This document shows positions 15,350 to 26,224 of a stretch of 32,084 bases of DNA, one piece after another; the first letter of the stretch is position 1, and each line of letters starts with the position of its first letter. The DNA comes from Patescibacteria group bacterium (GTDB lineage: Bacteria; Patescibacteriota; Minisyncoccia; Phycocordibacterales; UBA12088): contig WFWH01000041.1 in assembly GCA_015491245.1 (NCBI GenBank), positions 1 to 32,084 of the forward strand, written 5' to 3'. The notes beneath the pieces are model-generated. The model was given only the letters and a program-made list of their open reading frames with translations. It ran no database searches and was not told the origin of the DNA. Both the position numbers and the translations under genes were made by a program.

Positions 15350-16696
15350 ATGTTTATAACCATGTTGCCGAACCAATCGTCTCGCCCCCGCGCCGCTGCA
15401 CACGGATTTACCCTGGTGGAAATGCTGGTGGCGGTATCGGTGTTTATTATTGTGGTGTTAATCGCGGTGGCGTCCTTGCTGACGTTGTTAGATGCCAATG
15501 TGAAAAGCCGCTCCCAGCAGCTGGTGTTTAACAACCTCACGGTGGTACTGGAGGGAATGGTGCGCAGCATACGCGCTGGCGCCGCATACACCATAGAGGC
15601 AGGCGGCACGCGCTTGCGATTCACCGATGCTGATGGTGACGAGATTGTTTATGAGCATGTAGTAGACAGCGGTACGGGGAGAGGGAGTGTGGTGCGTATC
15701 GTCAACCCTTCCGCCGGCGGAACACCGGTAACATTAACGCCGGCTTCCCTGGATGTGGCGGTGCTGCTGTTTGAAGCGGTGCCTTTTTCAGGCAATGCGA
15801 GCGGCGAGTTTGACAAAGTGTTGATCACGCTTCGCGCGCGCTCCGTGACCGGTGATCCGGCAACGGATTCTGAATTTACGCTCCAAACTACTGTATCGCA
15901 AAACGCGCGGGTAACAGTGCCTTCGTCCGGAAGCTTTGCCCTGGGGACTAACGTCCCCTACTGCACCATTCCAGATAACGTGCCTGGTATCTCCCTGTTG
16001 GTGGAGTTTGAAAATGAAAAAAATGCGTATACTGCCCTCAAAGGGAGTGTGTCGGACACCTATTACTTGGATTACGTACTGGATAAGCCCATTCCCGCCG
16101 GCAATTACCAGCTCTACCTTGCTGCGTGGGATGACCACTGCGTAGTGCAAGACAGCGCGGGAAACACTTCGGTGTGCTACGAGGGGTTGGCGCGCTATAC
16201 GCAAGCGGGGGAGTCCATTACCGCGCGCCTTACTCTGCGGGATACTGGAGGGGCAACGCGGTATGTATACACGTCTGCCACCCCCGATTTGCCGTGCGGG
16301 GAGGATTTTCCCGAGATTCCGCCGACGGTCCCCAAAGATTTGGACCTGAACGATGACGGGAAATACAGTTGGTATGAATATGTGGTGGCGGCGGGGGGTG
16401 ACGACCACGCCGCCAACCAAGGCGTGAATAATCCCTACTTCAGCTGCCTGAATTTCTTTACCGACCCCAATGACCTTGCGGCGGGTGCATTAGACACCAC
16501 GGCAACGAACGAGGAGATCATAGCGGTGCGCATCCTGCACTCCAATTGCGTAGAGGTAGACAAGGGAAACCAGGCAAACTGCAGTGGCGCCTCGGGCGGC
16601 AGTGTGGTGCCCGCGTGCCTCGGTTTTGTGTGCCTCTCGGGCAATTGCCCGCAGGGTTCGGGAGGAGACTTGGAGCTCCCGCGTGAGGAGCTATAA
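15350..16696 (+). CDS. PilW/GspJ-like minor prepilin with an EF-hand loop
   Basis: This 448-residue, unusually large minor prepilin has a leader ending AAAHG19, then F20-TLVEMLVAVSVFIIVVLIAVA, with Glu at +5. The segment VFNNLTVVLEGMVRSIRAG is typical of PilW/GspJ. The N-terminal half is a beta-rich pseudopilin domain with no Cys. The C-terminal half has several Cys and, at about residues 332-343, a full EF-hand calcium loop, DLNDDGKYSWYE, with ligand positions D1, N3, D5, S9 and E12. A calcium-stabilised, surface-exposed extension is therefore likely. ATG 15350 and ATG 15362 are both possible starts. It begins a tight minor-pilin run, with 11 nt to the next gene. Confidence 0.85.
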   Translation: MFITMLPNQSSRPRAAAHGFTLVEMLVAVSVFIIVVLIAVASLLTLLDANVKSRSQQLVFNNLTVVLEGMVRSIRAGAAYTIEAGGTRLRFTDADGDEIVYEHVVDSGTGRGSVVRIVNPSAGGTPVTLTPASLDVAVLLFEAVPFSGNASGEFDKVLITLRARSVTGDPATDSEFTLQTTVSQNARVTVPSSGSFALGTNVPYCTIPDNVPGISLLVEFENEKNAYTALKGSVSDTYYLDYVLDKPIPAGNYQLYLAAWDDHCVVQDSAGNTSVCYEGLARYTQAGESITARLTLRDTGGATRYVYTSATPDLPCGEDFPEIPPTVPKDLDLNDDGKYSWYEYVVAAGGDDHAANQGVNNPYFSCLNFFTDPNDLAAGALDTTATNEEIIAVRILHSNCVEVDKGNQANCSGASGGSVVPACLGFVCLSGNCPQGSGGDLELPREEL

Positions 16697-16707
16697 GCAA
16701 CAAAAAG

Positions 16708-17289
16708 ATGCACCGAGCGGAAAGGCAGTCGAACACGTCAAGTGCGTTCACTCTGGTAGAAACGCTGGTAGCGGTTGCAATTTTGGCATTGGTGCTTGCG
16801 GCGTATCTCTCGCTCGCGCAGGAAGGCGTTTCGCTGGTAACCAATGCCAAACAGCGCACGACGGCATTTTACCTTGCCAATGACGCCATGGAGTACATCA
16901 AAAACATTCGCGCAACTGATTTGTCCAACAGGAAAGAAATACTGGCGGCGGGAAGCGATTTTTACTCCATACTTTTCACCAATGGGAAGTGTAACGGCCC
17001 CAACGGCTGCGCACTGGACACCGCCAACGGAACGGCACAAGAGTGTGTGCCCGCGGGTGGACAGGTATGCCAGCCTCTGCGCTTTGACGACGCTGCCTCT
17101 TTGTATACGTATGATCCCGCGGCACCACCCTCTGCATTTACCCGCGTGGTGCGCATTACGCCCTCTTCGGGGCTTTCCGACGAGGTAGCGGTGTCGGTAG
17201 AGGTTTCATGGGAAGAAAAAACTGGAAAGAAAACATATACGATTACCCGCCTTTTCTATGATTTTGAAGCCGTGGTTCCCGGCCCGTGA
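16708..17289 (+). CDS. PilV/GspI-like minor prepilin
   Basis: This 193-residue prepilin has the leader MHRAERQSNTSSA and the mature start F14-TLVETLVAVAILALVLAAYLSL, with Glu at +5. The residue before the cleavage site is Ala instead of the near-universal Gly; PilD tolerates Ala in some pilins, so it may still be processed. The helix TAFYLANDAMEYIKNIRATD is typical of PilV/GspI minor pilins. Five cysteines lie in the globular part. It starts 11 nt after the PilW-like gene and ends 1 nt before the next start, so it is translationally coupled. Confident call. Confidence 0.87.
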   Translation: MHRAERQSNTSSAFTLVETLVAVAILALVLAAYLSLAQEGVSLVTNAKQRTTAFYLANDAMEYIKNIRATDLSNRKEILAAGSDFYSILFTNGKCNGPNGCALDTANGTAQECVPAGGQVCQPLRFDDAASLYTYDPAAPPSAFTRVVRITPSSGLSDEVAVSVEVSWEEKTGKKTYTITRLFYDFEAVVPGP

Positions 17290-17290
17290 T

Positions 17291-20940
<3,650 letters not shown>

Positions 20941-20957
20941 CGGCACATGTGGGTGTG

Positions 20958-20966
20958 TGCTATGCT
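20958..20966 (+). promoter_or_regulatory. Extended -10 of gatC, near-leaderless
   Basis: TGC-TATGCT ends 7 nt before ATG 20974, which places the transcription start at or next to the start codon. Confidence 0.55.
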
Positions 20967-20973
20967 CGTCTGC

Positions 20974-21270
20974 ATGATAGATGAGGCTACAGTACGACAC
21001 CTGGCGCACTTAGCACGGGTGGCACTGAGTGAGGAAGAGGCGGCAGCGTTGCGGCGCGATTGCGCGGCGGTACTGGAGTATGTGTCTGAATTGGCGCGCG
21101 CAGCGGTGGCGAAGGAAAAAGAAGCGCCACTTGATCTCGGCCCAGTGCACAATGTGATGCGGGAGGATGTTGTGGCATGTGAGGCGGATGTTGCTCCCGA
21201 AGTGCTGCTAGAGGCCGCGCCGGTGCGGGAAGGCCCCTATGTGCGTGTGAAAAAAATATTGGATGCCTAA
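20974..21270 (+). CDS. gatC: Asp/Glu-tRNA amidotransferase subunit C
   Basis: This 98-residue protein of typical GatC length wraps around GatA and GatB and stabilises the GatCAB complex. That complex converts Glu-tRNA-Gln and Asp-tRNA-Asn to the amide forms. The pattern is VRHLAHLARVALSEEEAAAL, then LEYVSELARA, and a C-terminal LGPVHNVMREDV with EGPYVRVKKIL, all characteristic. The frame is open from 20947, but ATG 20974 fits both the family start and the TGCTATGCT promoter. It is followed by gatA; gatB is not in the window. Confidence 0.93.
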   Translation: MIDEATVRHLAHLARVALSEEEAAALRRDCAAVLEYVSELARAAVAKEKEAPLDLGPVHNVMREDVVACEADVAPEVLLEAAPVREGPYVRVKKILDA

Positions 21271-21285
21271 GTAGTGGATGTACGT

Positions 21286-22704
21286 ATGACGGTGGGAGAG
21301 GTGCGAGAGAAGGTGGAGCGCCACGGCGCCCGCGCGGTCGCGCGGGATGCGGTTGCGGCTATCGCCGAAAAGGATGCGAAGGTGGGCGCTTTTTTGGAAG
21401 TGTTTGATGATGTACAGGCACAGGCGGACGCGGTGGACCGCCGCCTTGCTGCGGGGGAGCGCCTTCCTTTGGCGGGAGTACCCATTGCACTGAAAGACAA
21501 TATTTTGGTGCGGGGAAAGCGCGTGAGTGCGGCCTCGCGCATGTTGGAAGGCTACGTAGCGCCGTATGACGCGCACGTCGTGCGGCGCCTCAAGGAAGCG
21601 GGTGCCGTGCTCATTGGGCGCACCAATTGCGATGAGTTTGCCATGGGGTCATCCACAGAATATTCGGCGTTTGGCCCCACGAAAAACCCGCACGACCCCT
21701 CCAGGGTGCCGGGGGGCTCTTCCGGCGGATCGGCGGCGGCGGTTGCTGCGGGCATGGTGCCGCTTGCGCTGGGTTCGGATACGGGCGGCTCCATTCGCCA
21801 GCCCGCCAGTTTTTGCGGTGTGGTGGGACTCAAACCGACGTATGGTGCGGTATCGCGGTATGGGCTTATTGCCATGGGCTCTTCGCTGGATGTCATCGGG
21901 CCGTTTGCCGCTACGGTTGCCGATGTGGCACTGCTCTATCGCACCATCGCGGGCCATGATCCCTGTGACAGCACCTCGCTGCCGCCCGAGGGGCACCCCT
22001 CTCGCGCGCACCACGAGCGCACACACCCGCTGCGCATCGGCGTGCCGCGCGACTTGCTGGGCGAGGGTATGGATTCGCGTGTGGCACAGGTGTTTGAGGA
22101 AGCGCTTGCGGCACTCGCGCGTCGAGGGCACGAGGTGGTGGATATTGCGCTTCCTGCCGCGCGCCATGCGCTTGCGGTGTACTACATAATCATGCCGGCC
22201 GAGGCATCCACCAACTTGGCGCGCTATGACGGCGTGCGCTACGGTTTGCATGTGGAGGGTGCGGATCTGTGGGAAGATTATTTGCGCACGCGGCAAGAAG
22301 GTTTTGGTCCTGAGGTAAAGCGCCGCATTCTCTTGGGCACCTATGTGCTCTCCGCAGGGTACTACGATGCCTACTACCGCAAGGCGCAAAAGGTGCGCCG
22401 CGCCATACGGCGCGAGTTTGCCGCGGCATTTGCTACAGTGGACGTGATTGCTACTCCCACCGCACCGACTCCTCCCTTTCGCCTTGGGGAGAAGCGCGAT
22501 CCGCTCTCCATGTATCTTGCGGACGTGTTTACCGTGCCCGCGAACATTGCAGGCATACCCGCACTGTCCTTGCCTATGGGGAGTGTAGAAGAAGGCGGCG
22601 CTTCATTGCCGCTGGGAATGCAATGTATGGCGGCGCACAGGAATGAAGAAGTGCTGTTCCACATCGGCGAGGAGCTGGAAGCGCACCATGCCGCCTCCCG
22701 CTGA
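21286..22704 (+). CDS. gatA: Asp/Glu-tRNA amidotransferase subunit A
   Basis: This 472-residue amidase-signature glutaminase releases ammonia for tRNA transamidation. The catalytic triad is K70 (ALKDN), the cis-Ser S145 (GGSSGGS) and the nucleophile S169 (DTGGSIRQP), with the spacing of characterised GatA (75 and 24 residues). The C-terminus IAGIPALSLPMG is typical. I chose ATG 21286; an in-frame GTG at 21274, 3 nt after the gatC stop, is equally possible and adds four residues. The insertion around DSTSLPPEGHPSRAHHERTH (about residues 227-246) replaces the usual loop. It is coupled with gatC, and its presence suggests indirect Gln-tRNA and/or Asn-tRNA synthesis in this organism. High certainty. 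Confidence 0.95.
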   Translation: MTVGEVREKVERHGARAVARDAVAAIAEKDAKVGAFLEVFDDVQAQADAVDRRLAAGERLPLAGVPIALKDNILVRGKRVSAASRMLEGYVAPYDAHVVRRLKEAGAVLIGRTNCDEFAMGSSTEYSAFGPTKNPHDPSRVPGGSSGGSAAAVAAGMVPLALGSDTGGSIRQPASFCGVVGLKPTYGAVSRYGLIAMGSSLDVIGPFAATVADVALLYRTIAGHDPCDSTSLPPEGHPSRAHHERTHPLRIGVPRDLLGEGMDSRVAQVFEEALAALARRGHEVVDIALPAARHALAVYYIIMPAEASTNLARYDGVRYGLHVEGADLWEDYLRTRQEGFGPEVKRRILLGTYVLSAGYYDAYYRKAQKVRRAIRREFAAAFATVDVIATPTAPTPPFRLGEKRDPLSMYLADVFTVPANIAGIPALSLPMGSVEEGGASLPLGMQCMAAHRNEEVLFHIGEELEAHHAASR

Positions 22705-22706
22705 GG

Positions 22707-22712
22707 TATACT
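22707..22712 (+). promoter_or_regulatory. -10 element of the SH3-HEPN gene, overlapping the gatA end
   Basis: TATACT in GAGGTATACTGG begins 3 nt after the gatA TGA and ends 9 nt before ATG 22722. No -35 is apparent. Confidence 0.5.
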
Positions 22713-22721
22713 GGTGACTGC

Positions 22722-24095
22722 ATGGCAAAAGAAGGAGGGCCTGGACCATTGGACCCCGGGCATTGGACCACCGATCCGGTATCGGTAATTGCGGTACTGC
22801 TTTTCATTGGCGCAGTGGTCAATGCGCTGCTTTCCTCGATTGAGGCGCGCTTCGGTTTTGATCCCACCAATCCTTCGGGGCGCTACCCTCTCTTTGTCCT
22901 ACAGGAGTCCACGCCGCTCAAAACACCCGTGCGGGTGGTGGCAGAGGAAACCTCGGTGTATGCAACCGCAGGTGCACAGGCGGTGACGGTGGGCCGCCAG
23001 CGCCGCGGTGCGTGGGGCACATTGGCAGACGGCCCTCTGGTCCTTCAGGATGCCCAGTGGTGGAAGGTGGATTTTTTTGCCGGCGCCGACGGATGGGTGC
23101 CCGCGCGCGTGCTGCGTGGTGGGGATGCGCGGGCGCTTCTTACCGACCCCGTACCACCGGGTACGCGCGTAGCGGCTTCTTTTAATGACGTTGCGGTGTA
23201 TCCCTCGGCGGGCGGCGGCGCCGCGCGCGGCACCCAGAGCATGCGCGCGCGCGGGCGTGTGGTGGAAGGGCCGCTGATGGTGGGCGGCGCGCGTTGGTGG
23301 AAGGTAGATTTTGAGAAAGAACCTGACGGGTGGGTGGAAGAACGAAATCTCGAGCGTATCCGCCCTGCTTCCTTCACCTATCTCACCGCCGCCACGCCGC
23401 TTTCCTCCGCCGTACGCACCACGGTAGAAACGCCGCTCTACCGAGACCCGGGAAAGGGCATACTGGATTTTTTGGAGCAAGGGGTGCGGGGGGTACTCAC
23501 TGGGGGTCCCGAAGAGCGTGAGGGCATTACTTGGTGGCGCGTTGCATTCAGGGGCGGCAAAGCGGAGGGATGGCTTCCCGCTGCCACGCTAGAGCGTGTG
23601 TTGTTTCCACGTGCGCTTTCATCTTTGTCCAGCCTCAAGGTGTGGCTGTTCGCCCTCTCACTTGCGGCATCCGCCCTCCTGGCGGTATTCATTTTCGGGG
23701 TGTTGGTGCGGCTGGCGCGCGTGCGCCGCGAAGAGCTTGCGGCGCTATGGCGCGGTGCCCCTCAACAGCGTGGAGTGGAGCAGGATCCGCGCTGGCGGCA
23801 TATTGAAATGCTGATGCAGTCTGAGAACCCCGCCCAATGGCGACAAGCTATTCTGGAGGCGGACATTATTTTGGATGCACTCCTGACGAAAATGGGATAC
23901 CAAGGTCTGGGGGTGGGGGAAAAACTGCGCCAAATTGAGCGGAGTGACTTTTCCAGCATAGATGCAGCATGGGAAGCGCACCGTGTGCGCAACCGTATCG
24001 CCCATGAGGGAAGCGAGTTCCTCTTGACTAAGCGTGAGGCACAAAGGGTGCTTCAGCTATATCGCGCGGTTTTTGAAGAGTTTTTCTACCTCTAG
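22722..24095 (+). CDS. Membrane protein with three SH3-like repeats and a C-terminal HEPN-like domain
   Basis: This 457-residue protein of unknown function has a membrane helix at about residues 17-40. Three SH3-like repeats follow, at about 68-130, 145-210 and 228-290, each ending in a WWKVDF/WWRVAF strand and a GWV or GWL turn. A second helix lies at about 303-328. The cytoplasmic C-terminal domain (about 345-457) is helical: it starts WRQAILEADIILDALLTKMGYQG and contains VRNRIAHEG, with R423, N424 and H428. This fits the HEPN Rx4H motif with a polar residue after Arg, as in DUF4145-like proteins and many RNases. I recall similar C-terminal domains in Parcubacteria proteins. The topology suggests sensing outside and an RNA-directed or protein-binding domain inside. 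Nuclease activity is a guess. The gene is secure, with its own -10. Confidence 0.75.
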   Translation: MAKEGGPGPLDPGHWTTDPVSVIAVLLFIGAVVNALLSSIEARFGFDPTNPSGRYPLFVLQESTPLKTPVRVVAEETSVYATAGAQAVTVGRQRRGAWGTLADGPLVLQDAQWWKVDFFAGADGWVPARVLRGGDARALLTDPVPPGTRVAASFNDVAVYPSAGGGAARGTQSMRARGRVVEGPLMVGGARWWKVDFEKEPDGWVEERNLERIRPASFTYLTAATPLSSAVRTTVETPLYRDPGKGILDFLEQGVRGVLTGGPEEREGITWWRVAFRGGKAEGWLPAATLERVLFPRALSSLSSLKVWLFALSLAASALLAVFIFGVLVRLARVRREELAALWRGAPQQRGVEQDPRWRHIEMLMQSENPAQWRQAILEADIILDALLTKMGYQGLGVGEKLRQIERSDFSSIDAAWEAHRVRNRIAHEGSEFLLTKREAQRVLQLYRAVFEEFFYL

Positions 24096-24128
24096 TGCCT
24101 TTGGTCCCCAAAAGGGAGAACTTTGGTC

Positions 24129-24157
24129 TTGCCATACCGGCGGGAGGATGCTATGCT
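24129..24157 (+). promoter_or_regulatory. Promoter of the initiator-like tRNA
   Basis: TTGCCA (24129-24134), a 17-nt spacer, then TATGCT (24152-24157) preceded by TGC. The start would lie near 24164, just before the tRNA. This is one of the best complete sigma70-type promoters in the window. Confidence 0.75.
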
Positions 24158-24169
24158 ACCTATATAGAA

Positions 24170-24240
24170 AGCGGGGTAGAGAAGTAGTATCTCGGGAGGC
24201 TCATAACCTCCAGACGTGGGTGCAAATCCCACCCCCGCAA
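24170..24240 (+). tRNA. tRNA-Met(CAT), initiator-like, with unusual D- and T-loops
   Basis: The cloverleaf has anticodon CAT at 24202-24204 in the loop CTCATAA, anticodon stem GGAGG/CCTCC, T-stem GTGGG/CCCAC, and acceptor GCGGGG/CCCCGC. The first base (A) does not pair with its partner (A72), as expected for a formyl-Met initiator. Oddities: the D-loop is only 7 nt and lacks the G18-G19 pair, and the T-loop reads TGCAAAT, with G instead of T at position 55. These are the two sides of the usual D-loop/T-loop contact. No CCA is encoded. It could be a functional, reduced initiator or a degenerate copy; the complete promoter argues that it is expressed. Confidence 0.8.
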
Positions 24241-24258
24241 CAAAGAAAGCGTGACACG

Positions 24259-24290
24259 CAAAGCGCCGCCCCGTACGGGGCGGCGCTTTG
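24259..24290. terminator. 32-nt perfect palindrome after tRNA-Met
   Basis: CAAAGCGCCGCCCC and GGGGCGGCGCTTTG surround a GTAC centre. The stem is very stable and lies 18 nt after the tRNA. Only a CTTTG follows, so it is T-poor. It is probably the tRNA terminator or a 3'-processing block. Confidence 0.65.
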
Positions 24291-24459
24291 TGCAGGTCGC
24301 GGGAAGGGATGGTGGGGATAACGGTATTTGCCCCTTCCACAGGGGTATGCCATGCTTACAAATACGGGGTTCAGCGCCCTCGCACTTCGTGCGAGCGCAC
24401 TGGCATTACTCATTAAACACATTACGGCGGTTCGCTTCTGCGGGTCCGAAAACCGAATT

Positions 24460-25131
24460 ATGAAGCGAAAAAATTACACGGCATTCTTTGCTGGAGCGCT
24501 TTTTGCGGCTCCTTTGTTTGCAGTGGCCACCTTTGCGTTTGGGCAGGTACATGCGGACGCGAGTGCGGGCGCAGCTTCTGCTTCCGCTGCGAGTGTTACG
24601 GCAGTGCCCGTTACTATGACGGACCGGCAGCGCGACGCGTTGATCCGTAGCTTGATGGCGCGTGTGCAAAAATTGGAGCGGCGTGTGGTACGGCTGGAAA
24701 ACCTATTGAAAGCGCGCACCGGCGCCACCCCCCTTCCGAGGCCGCTCCCTTTCAAAGAGCCCGAAGACATGCAAAAGTTCAAGAAGCGGCTCCATGACCA
24801 GGGTAGCGGCAATATTCGCGTGTGCCATGCGGGAGACGGCGCAGATATGACACTGCGGGTCAATATTGCCGCCATGAAGGCGCATCTCGGCCACGGTGAC
24901 ACGTTGGGCGTGTGCGGATCCGGTCAGTTCAATGAGGTGCTTAAGAAACTATTGGAAAGGAAAATGACGAAGATGCAGGAAGCATATCTCGATCATTTGG
25001 ACGACGAAGAGGACGCGGGCGACGATGATGACGAAGATGATGACGATGATAACGGCGAACGCGACGATCGGGATGAGGAAGACGGTGACGTTGATGATAG
25101 CGCGGGTACTGCTGGTTCTAATAGCTCATAG
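24460..25131 (+). CDS. Secreted protein with coiled coil, a CH...HLxHGDxxGxC domain and an acidic tail
   Basis: This 223-residue protein has a signal peptide (KRK then a hydrophobic stretch, about residues 9-28, with a probable cut near VHA-D), an Ala/Ser linker and a coiled coil (about 55-87). A small domain follows with VCHAGDG (C122, H123), then AHLGHGDTLGVC (H142, H145, D147, C152). This pattern matches the extracellular module I know as xICHxP...HLxHGDxxGxC, found in many surface proteins of Bacteroidetes and CPR; its function is not established and metal binding is plausible. The last 45 residues are almost all Asp/Glu/Gly. The frame is open from 24328, but ATG 24460 directly precedes the signal peptide. 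Secretion is confident; the role is unknown. Confidence 0.75.
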   Translation: MKRKNYTAFFAGALFAAPLFAVATFAFGQVHADASAGAASASAASVTAVPVTMTDRQRDALIRSLMARVQKLERRVVRLENLLKARTGATPLPRPLPFKEPEDMQKFKKRLHDQGSGNIRVCHAGDGADMTLRVNIAAMKAHLGHGDTLGVCGSGQFNEVLKKLLERKMTKMQEAYLDHLDDEEDAGDDDDEDDDDDNGERDDRDEEDGDVDDSAGTAGSNSS

Positions 25132-25168
25132 CGCGCTACTCGTACTGCGGTAATCGCGCCATTGTCCA

Positions 25169-25193
25169 CCGCGCCCGCTTGTTGCGGGCGCGG
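25169..25193. terminator. 10-bp GC hairpin after the acidic secreted protein
   Basis: CCGCGCCCGC and GCGGGCGCGG pair around a TTGTT loop, 37 nt after the stop codon. No T-run follows. It is placed as a terminator but lacks the classical tail. Confidence 0.45.
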
Positions 25194-25219
25194 CTGCGCG
25201 TAGGGGGGTACATTATGCT

Positions 25220-25249
25220 TTGCGCGGCCGCGCGCCCCCTTGCTATACT
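25220..25249 (+). promoter_or_regulatory. Promoter of the nucleotidyltransferase, near-leaderless
   Basis: TTGCGC (25220-25225), an 18-nt spacer, and TATACT (25244-25249) preceded by TGC. The -10 ends 9 nt before ATG 25259. Confidence 0.65.
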
Positions 25250-25258
25250 AGCAGTGCT

Positions 25259-25954
25259 ATGCAGTGTGTCATACTTGCTGCAGGGAAGGGAACGCGCATG
25301 CGCCCTTTGACCGATTTTCGCCCCAAAACACTGGTAAAGCTCAATGAGCGGCCCATTTTGGATTACATCGTGGAGGCACTCCCCGATGAGGTGACTGATT
25401 TGGTGTTGGTCATTGGGTACCGCGGTGAACAGGTACGGGAGCACTGCGGTGATAATTTTTACGGGCGCCGCGTTACGTATGTAGAGCAGGAAAATCCCGT
25501 GGCAGGGACCGCCAATGCACTGGAGCAGGCACGGGCAGCGATAAAAGGGAAGTTTCTTGTCCTAATGGGTGATGATCTCTACGGGAAAAAAGGCCTTACG
25601 CGCGCCGTCTCCCACGATTTGTGCGTTATCGCCGCAGAGAGTGACGAGCCAGAAAAGCAGGACGTGGTTATTCAGAGAGAAGACGGCACGCTCAGCTACT
25701 TTTTGGAGAAACCCAATCCTGCCCCTGCCAAGCTGGTGGCAACCGGCGCATTTGTGCTAGACGAGCGCATCTTTAATTACCAGACCGCGCCAGACCCTCG
25801 CACCGGGGAGCAGCATCTCCCTGTTATGGTGCAGCAGTTGGCACAAGAATACGCAGTGCCGGTTGAGGTGCTGGAAAAGTGGTACCCTATCGGCTACCCG
25901 GGCGATGTGGTAGTGGTGGAGCGGGTACTGAAGGAGGTGAGTTTGTTGGATTAG
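25259..25954 (+). CDS. Sugar-1-phosphate nucleotidyltransferase
   Basis: This 231-residue single-domain NTP-transferase has an N-terminus LAAGKGTRMRPLT, the nucleotide-binding signature of the glucose-1-phosphate thymidylyl/uridylyl/cytidylyl and mannose-1-phosphate guanylyl families. RPKTLVKLNERPILDYIVEAL, then VLMGDDLY (metal-binding Asp) and a FLEKP strand follow. It makes NDP-sugars for surface polysaccharide or cell-wall precursors, but base and sugar specificity cannot be read from sequence. There is no left-handed beta-helix domain, so it is not GlmU-like. The frame is open from 25220, but ATG 25259 is the family start and lies on a TGCTATACT -10. No other sugar gene is nearby. Confidence 0.88.
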   Translation: MQCVILAAGKGTRMRPLTDFRPKTLVKLNERPILDYIVEALPDEVTDLVLVIGYRGEQVREHCGDNFYGRRVTYVEQENPVAGTANALEQARAAIKGKFLVLMGDDLYGKKGLTRAVSHDLCVIAAESDEPEKQDVVIQREDGTLSYFLEKPNPAPAKLVATGAFVLDERIFNYQTAPDPRTGEQHLPVMVQQLAQEYAVPVEVLEKWYPIGYPGDVVVVERVLKEVSLLD

Positions 25955-25969
25955 CGTTTCTCGTGCGCC

Positions 25970-25997
25970 TTGAATCGGCCCGCACGTATGGTATGCT
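25970..25997 (+). promoter_or_regulatory. Promoter of tRNA-Met/Ile2
   Basis: TTGAAT (25970-25975), a 16-nt spacer, and TATGCT (25992-25997) preceded by TGG. Transcription would start near 26004, leaving a 24-nt 5' leader before the tRNA. Confidence 0.7.
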
Positions 25998-26027
25998 TTT
26001 TGCGCGTGGGGTATTACCCTCTTACCT

Positions 26028-26101
26028 GCCGGGGTAGCTCAGTTGGTTAGAGCGTGGGACTCATAAACCCAAGGTCGTGAGTTCGATCCTCACCCCCGGC
26101 A
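26028..26101 (+). tRNA. tRNA-Met(CAT), elongator, or tRNA-Ile2
   Basis: This is a regular 74-nt cloverleaf. Acceptor GCCGGGG/CCCCGGC is fully paired, D-stem GCTC/GAGC holds the loop AGTTGGTTA, anticodon CAT is at 26062-26064, and T-loop TTCGATC is normal. The closing pair of the anticodon stem is an A·A mismatch. Full acceptor pairing rules out the usual initiator. A CAT anticodon can also belong to tRNA-Ile2 (lysidine-modified), which sequence alone does not decide. The discriminator is A. No CCA is encoded. Confidence 0.9.
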
Positions 26102-26108
26102 CTGTACG

Positions 26109-26137
26109 TTGCGATGTGGTGCCGCATCGGGTATGAT
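26109..26137 (+). promoter_or_regulatory. Promoter of tRNA-Asp
   Basis: TTGCGA (26109-26114), an exact 17-nt spacer, and TATGAT (26132-26137). The start falls near 26144, 7 nt before the tRNA. Confidence 0.7.
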
Positions 26138-26150
26138 AGCGCATGCGCCA

Positions 26151-26224
26151 GCGGGCGTAGCTCAACCGGTTAGAGCACCCGCCTGTCACGCGGGAGGTTG
26201 CGGGTTCGAGTCCCGTCGCTCGCG
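26151..26224 (+). tRNA. tRNA-Asp(GTC)
   Basis: This is a full cloverleaf with acceptor GCGGGCG/CGCTCGC (one G·T), anticodon GTC at 26185-26187 in loop CTGTCAC, T-loop TTCGAGT, and discriminator G73 as expected for Asp. No CCA is encoded. Its last 18 nt are repeated 185 bp downstream. Confidence 0.95.

Larger units (their letters stand above)
24096..24459. other. Gene-poor interval with tRNA-Met and hairpins
   Basis: Apart from the tRNA at 24170-24240, its promoter, and the palindrome at 24259-24290, the only structure seen is a 7-bp hairpin, CTCGCAC-TTC-GTGCGAG, at 24379-24395. An in-frame extension of the next gene back to 24328 has no signal-like features and is not believed. Confidence 0.6.

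Noticed and set aside
24328-24459. N-terminal extension of the secreted acidic protein
   Set aside because: The signal peptide begins at ATG 24460. The extension crosses a hairpin and has no homology-like features.
24977-25110. Asp/Glu codon repeats (GATGACGA-type) as a tandem repeat array
   Set aside because: The repetition is irregular and follows the acidic codons of the secreted protein; there are no regular units or spacers.
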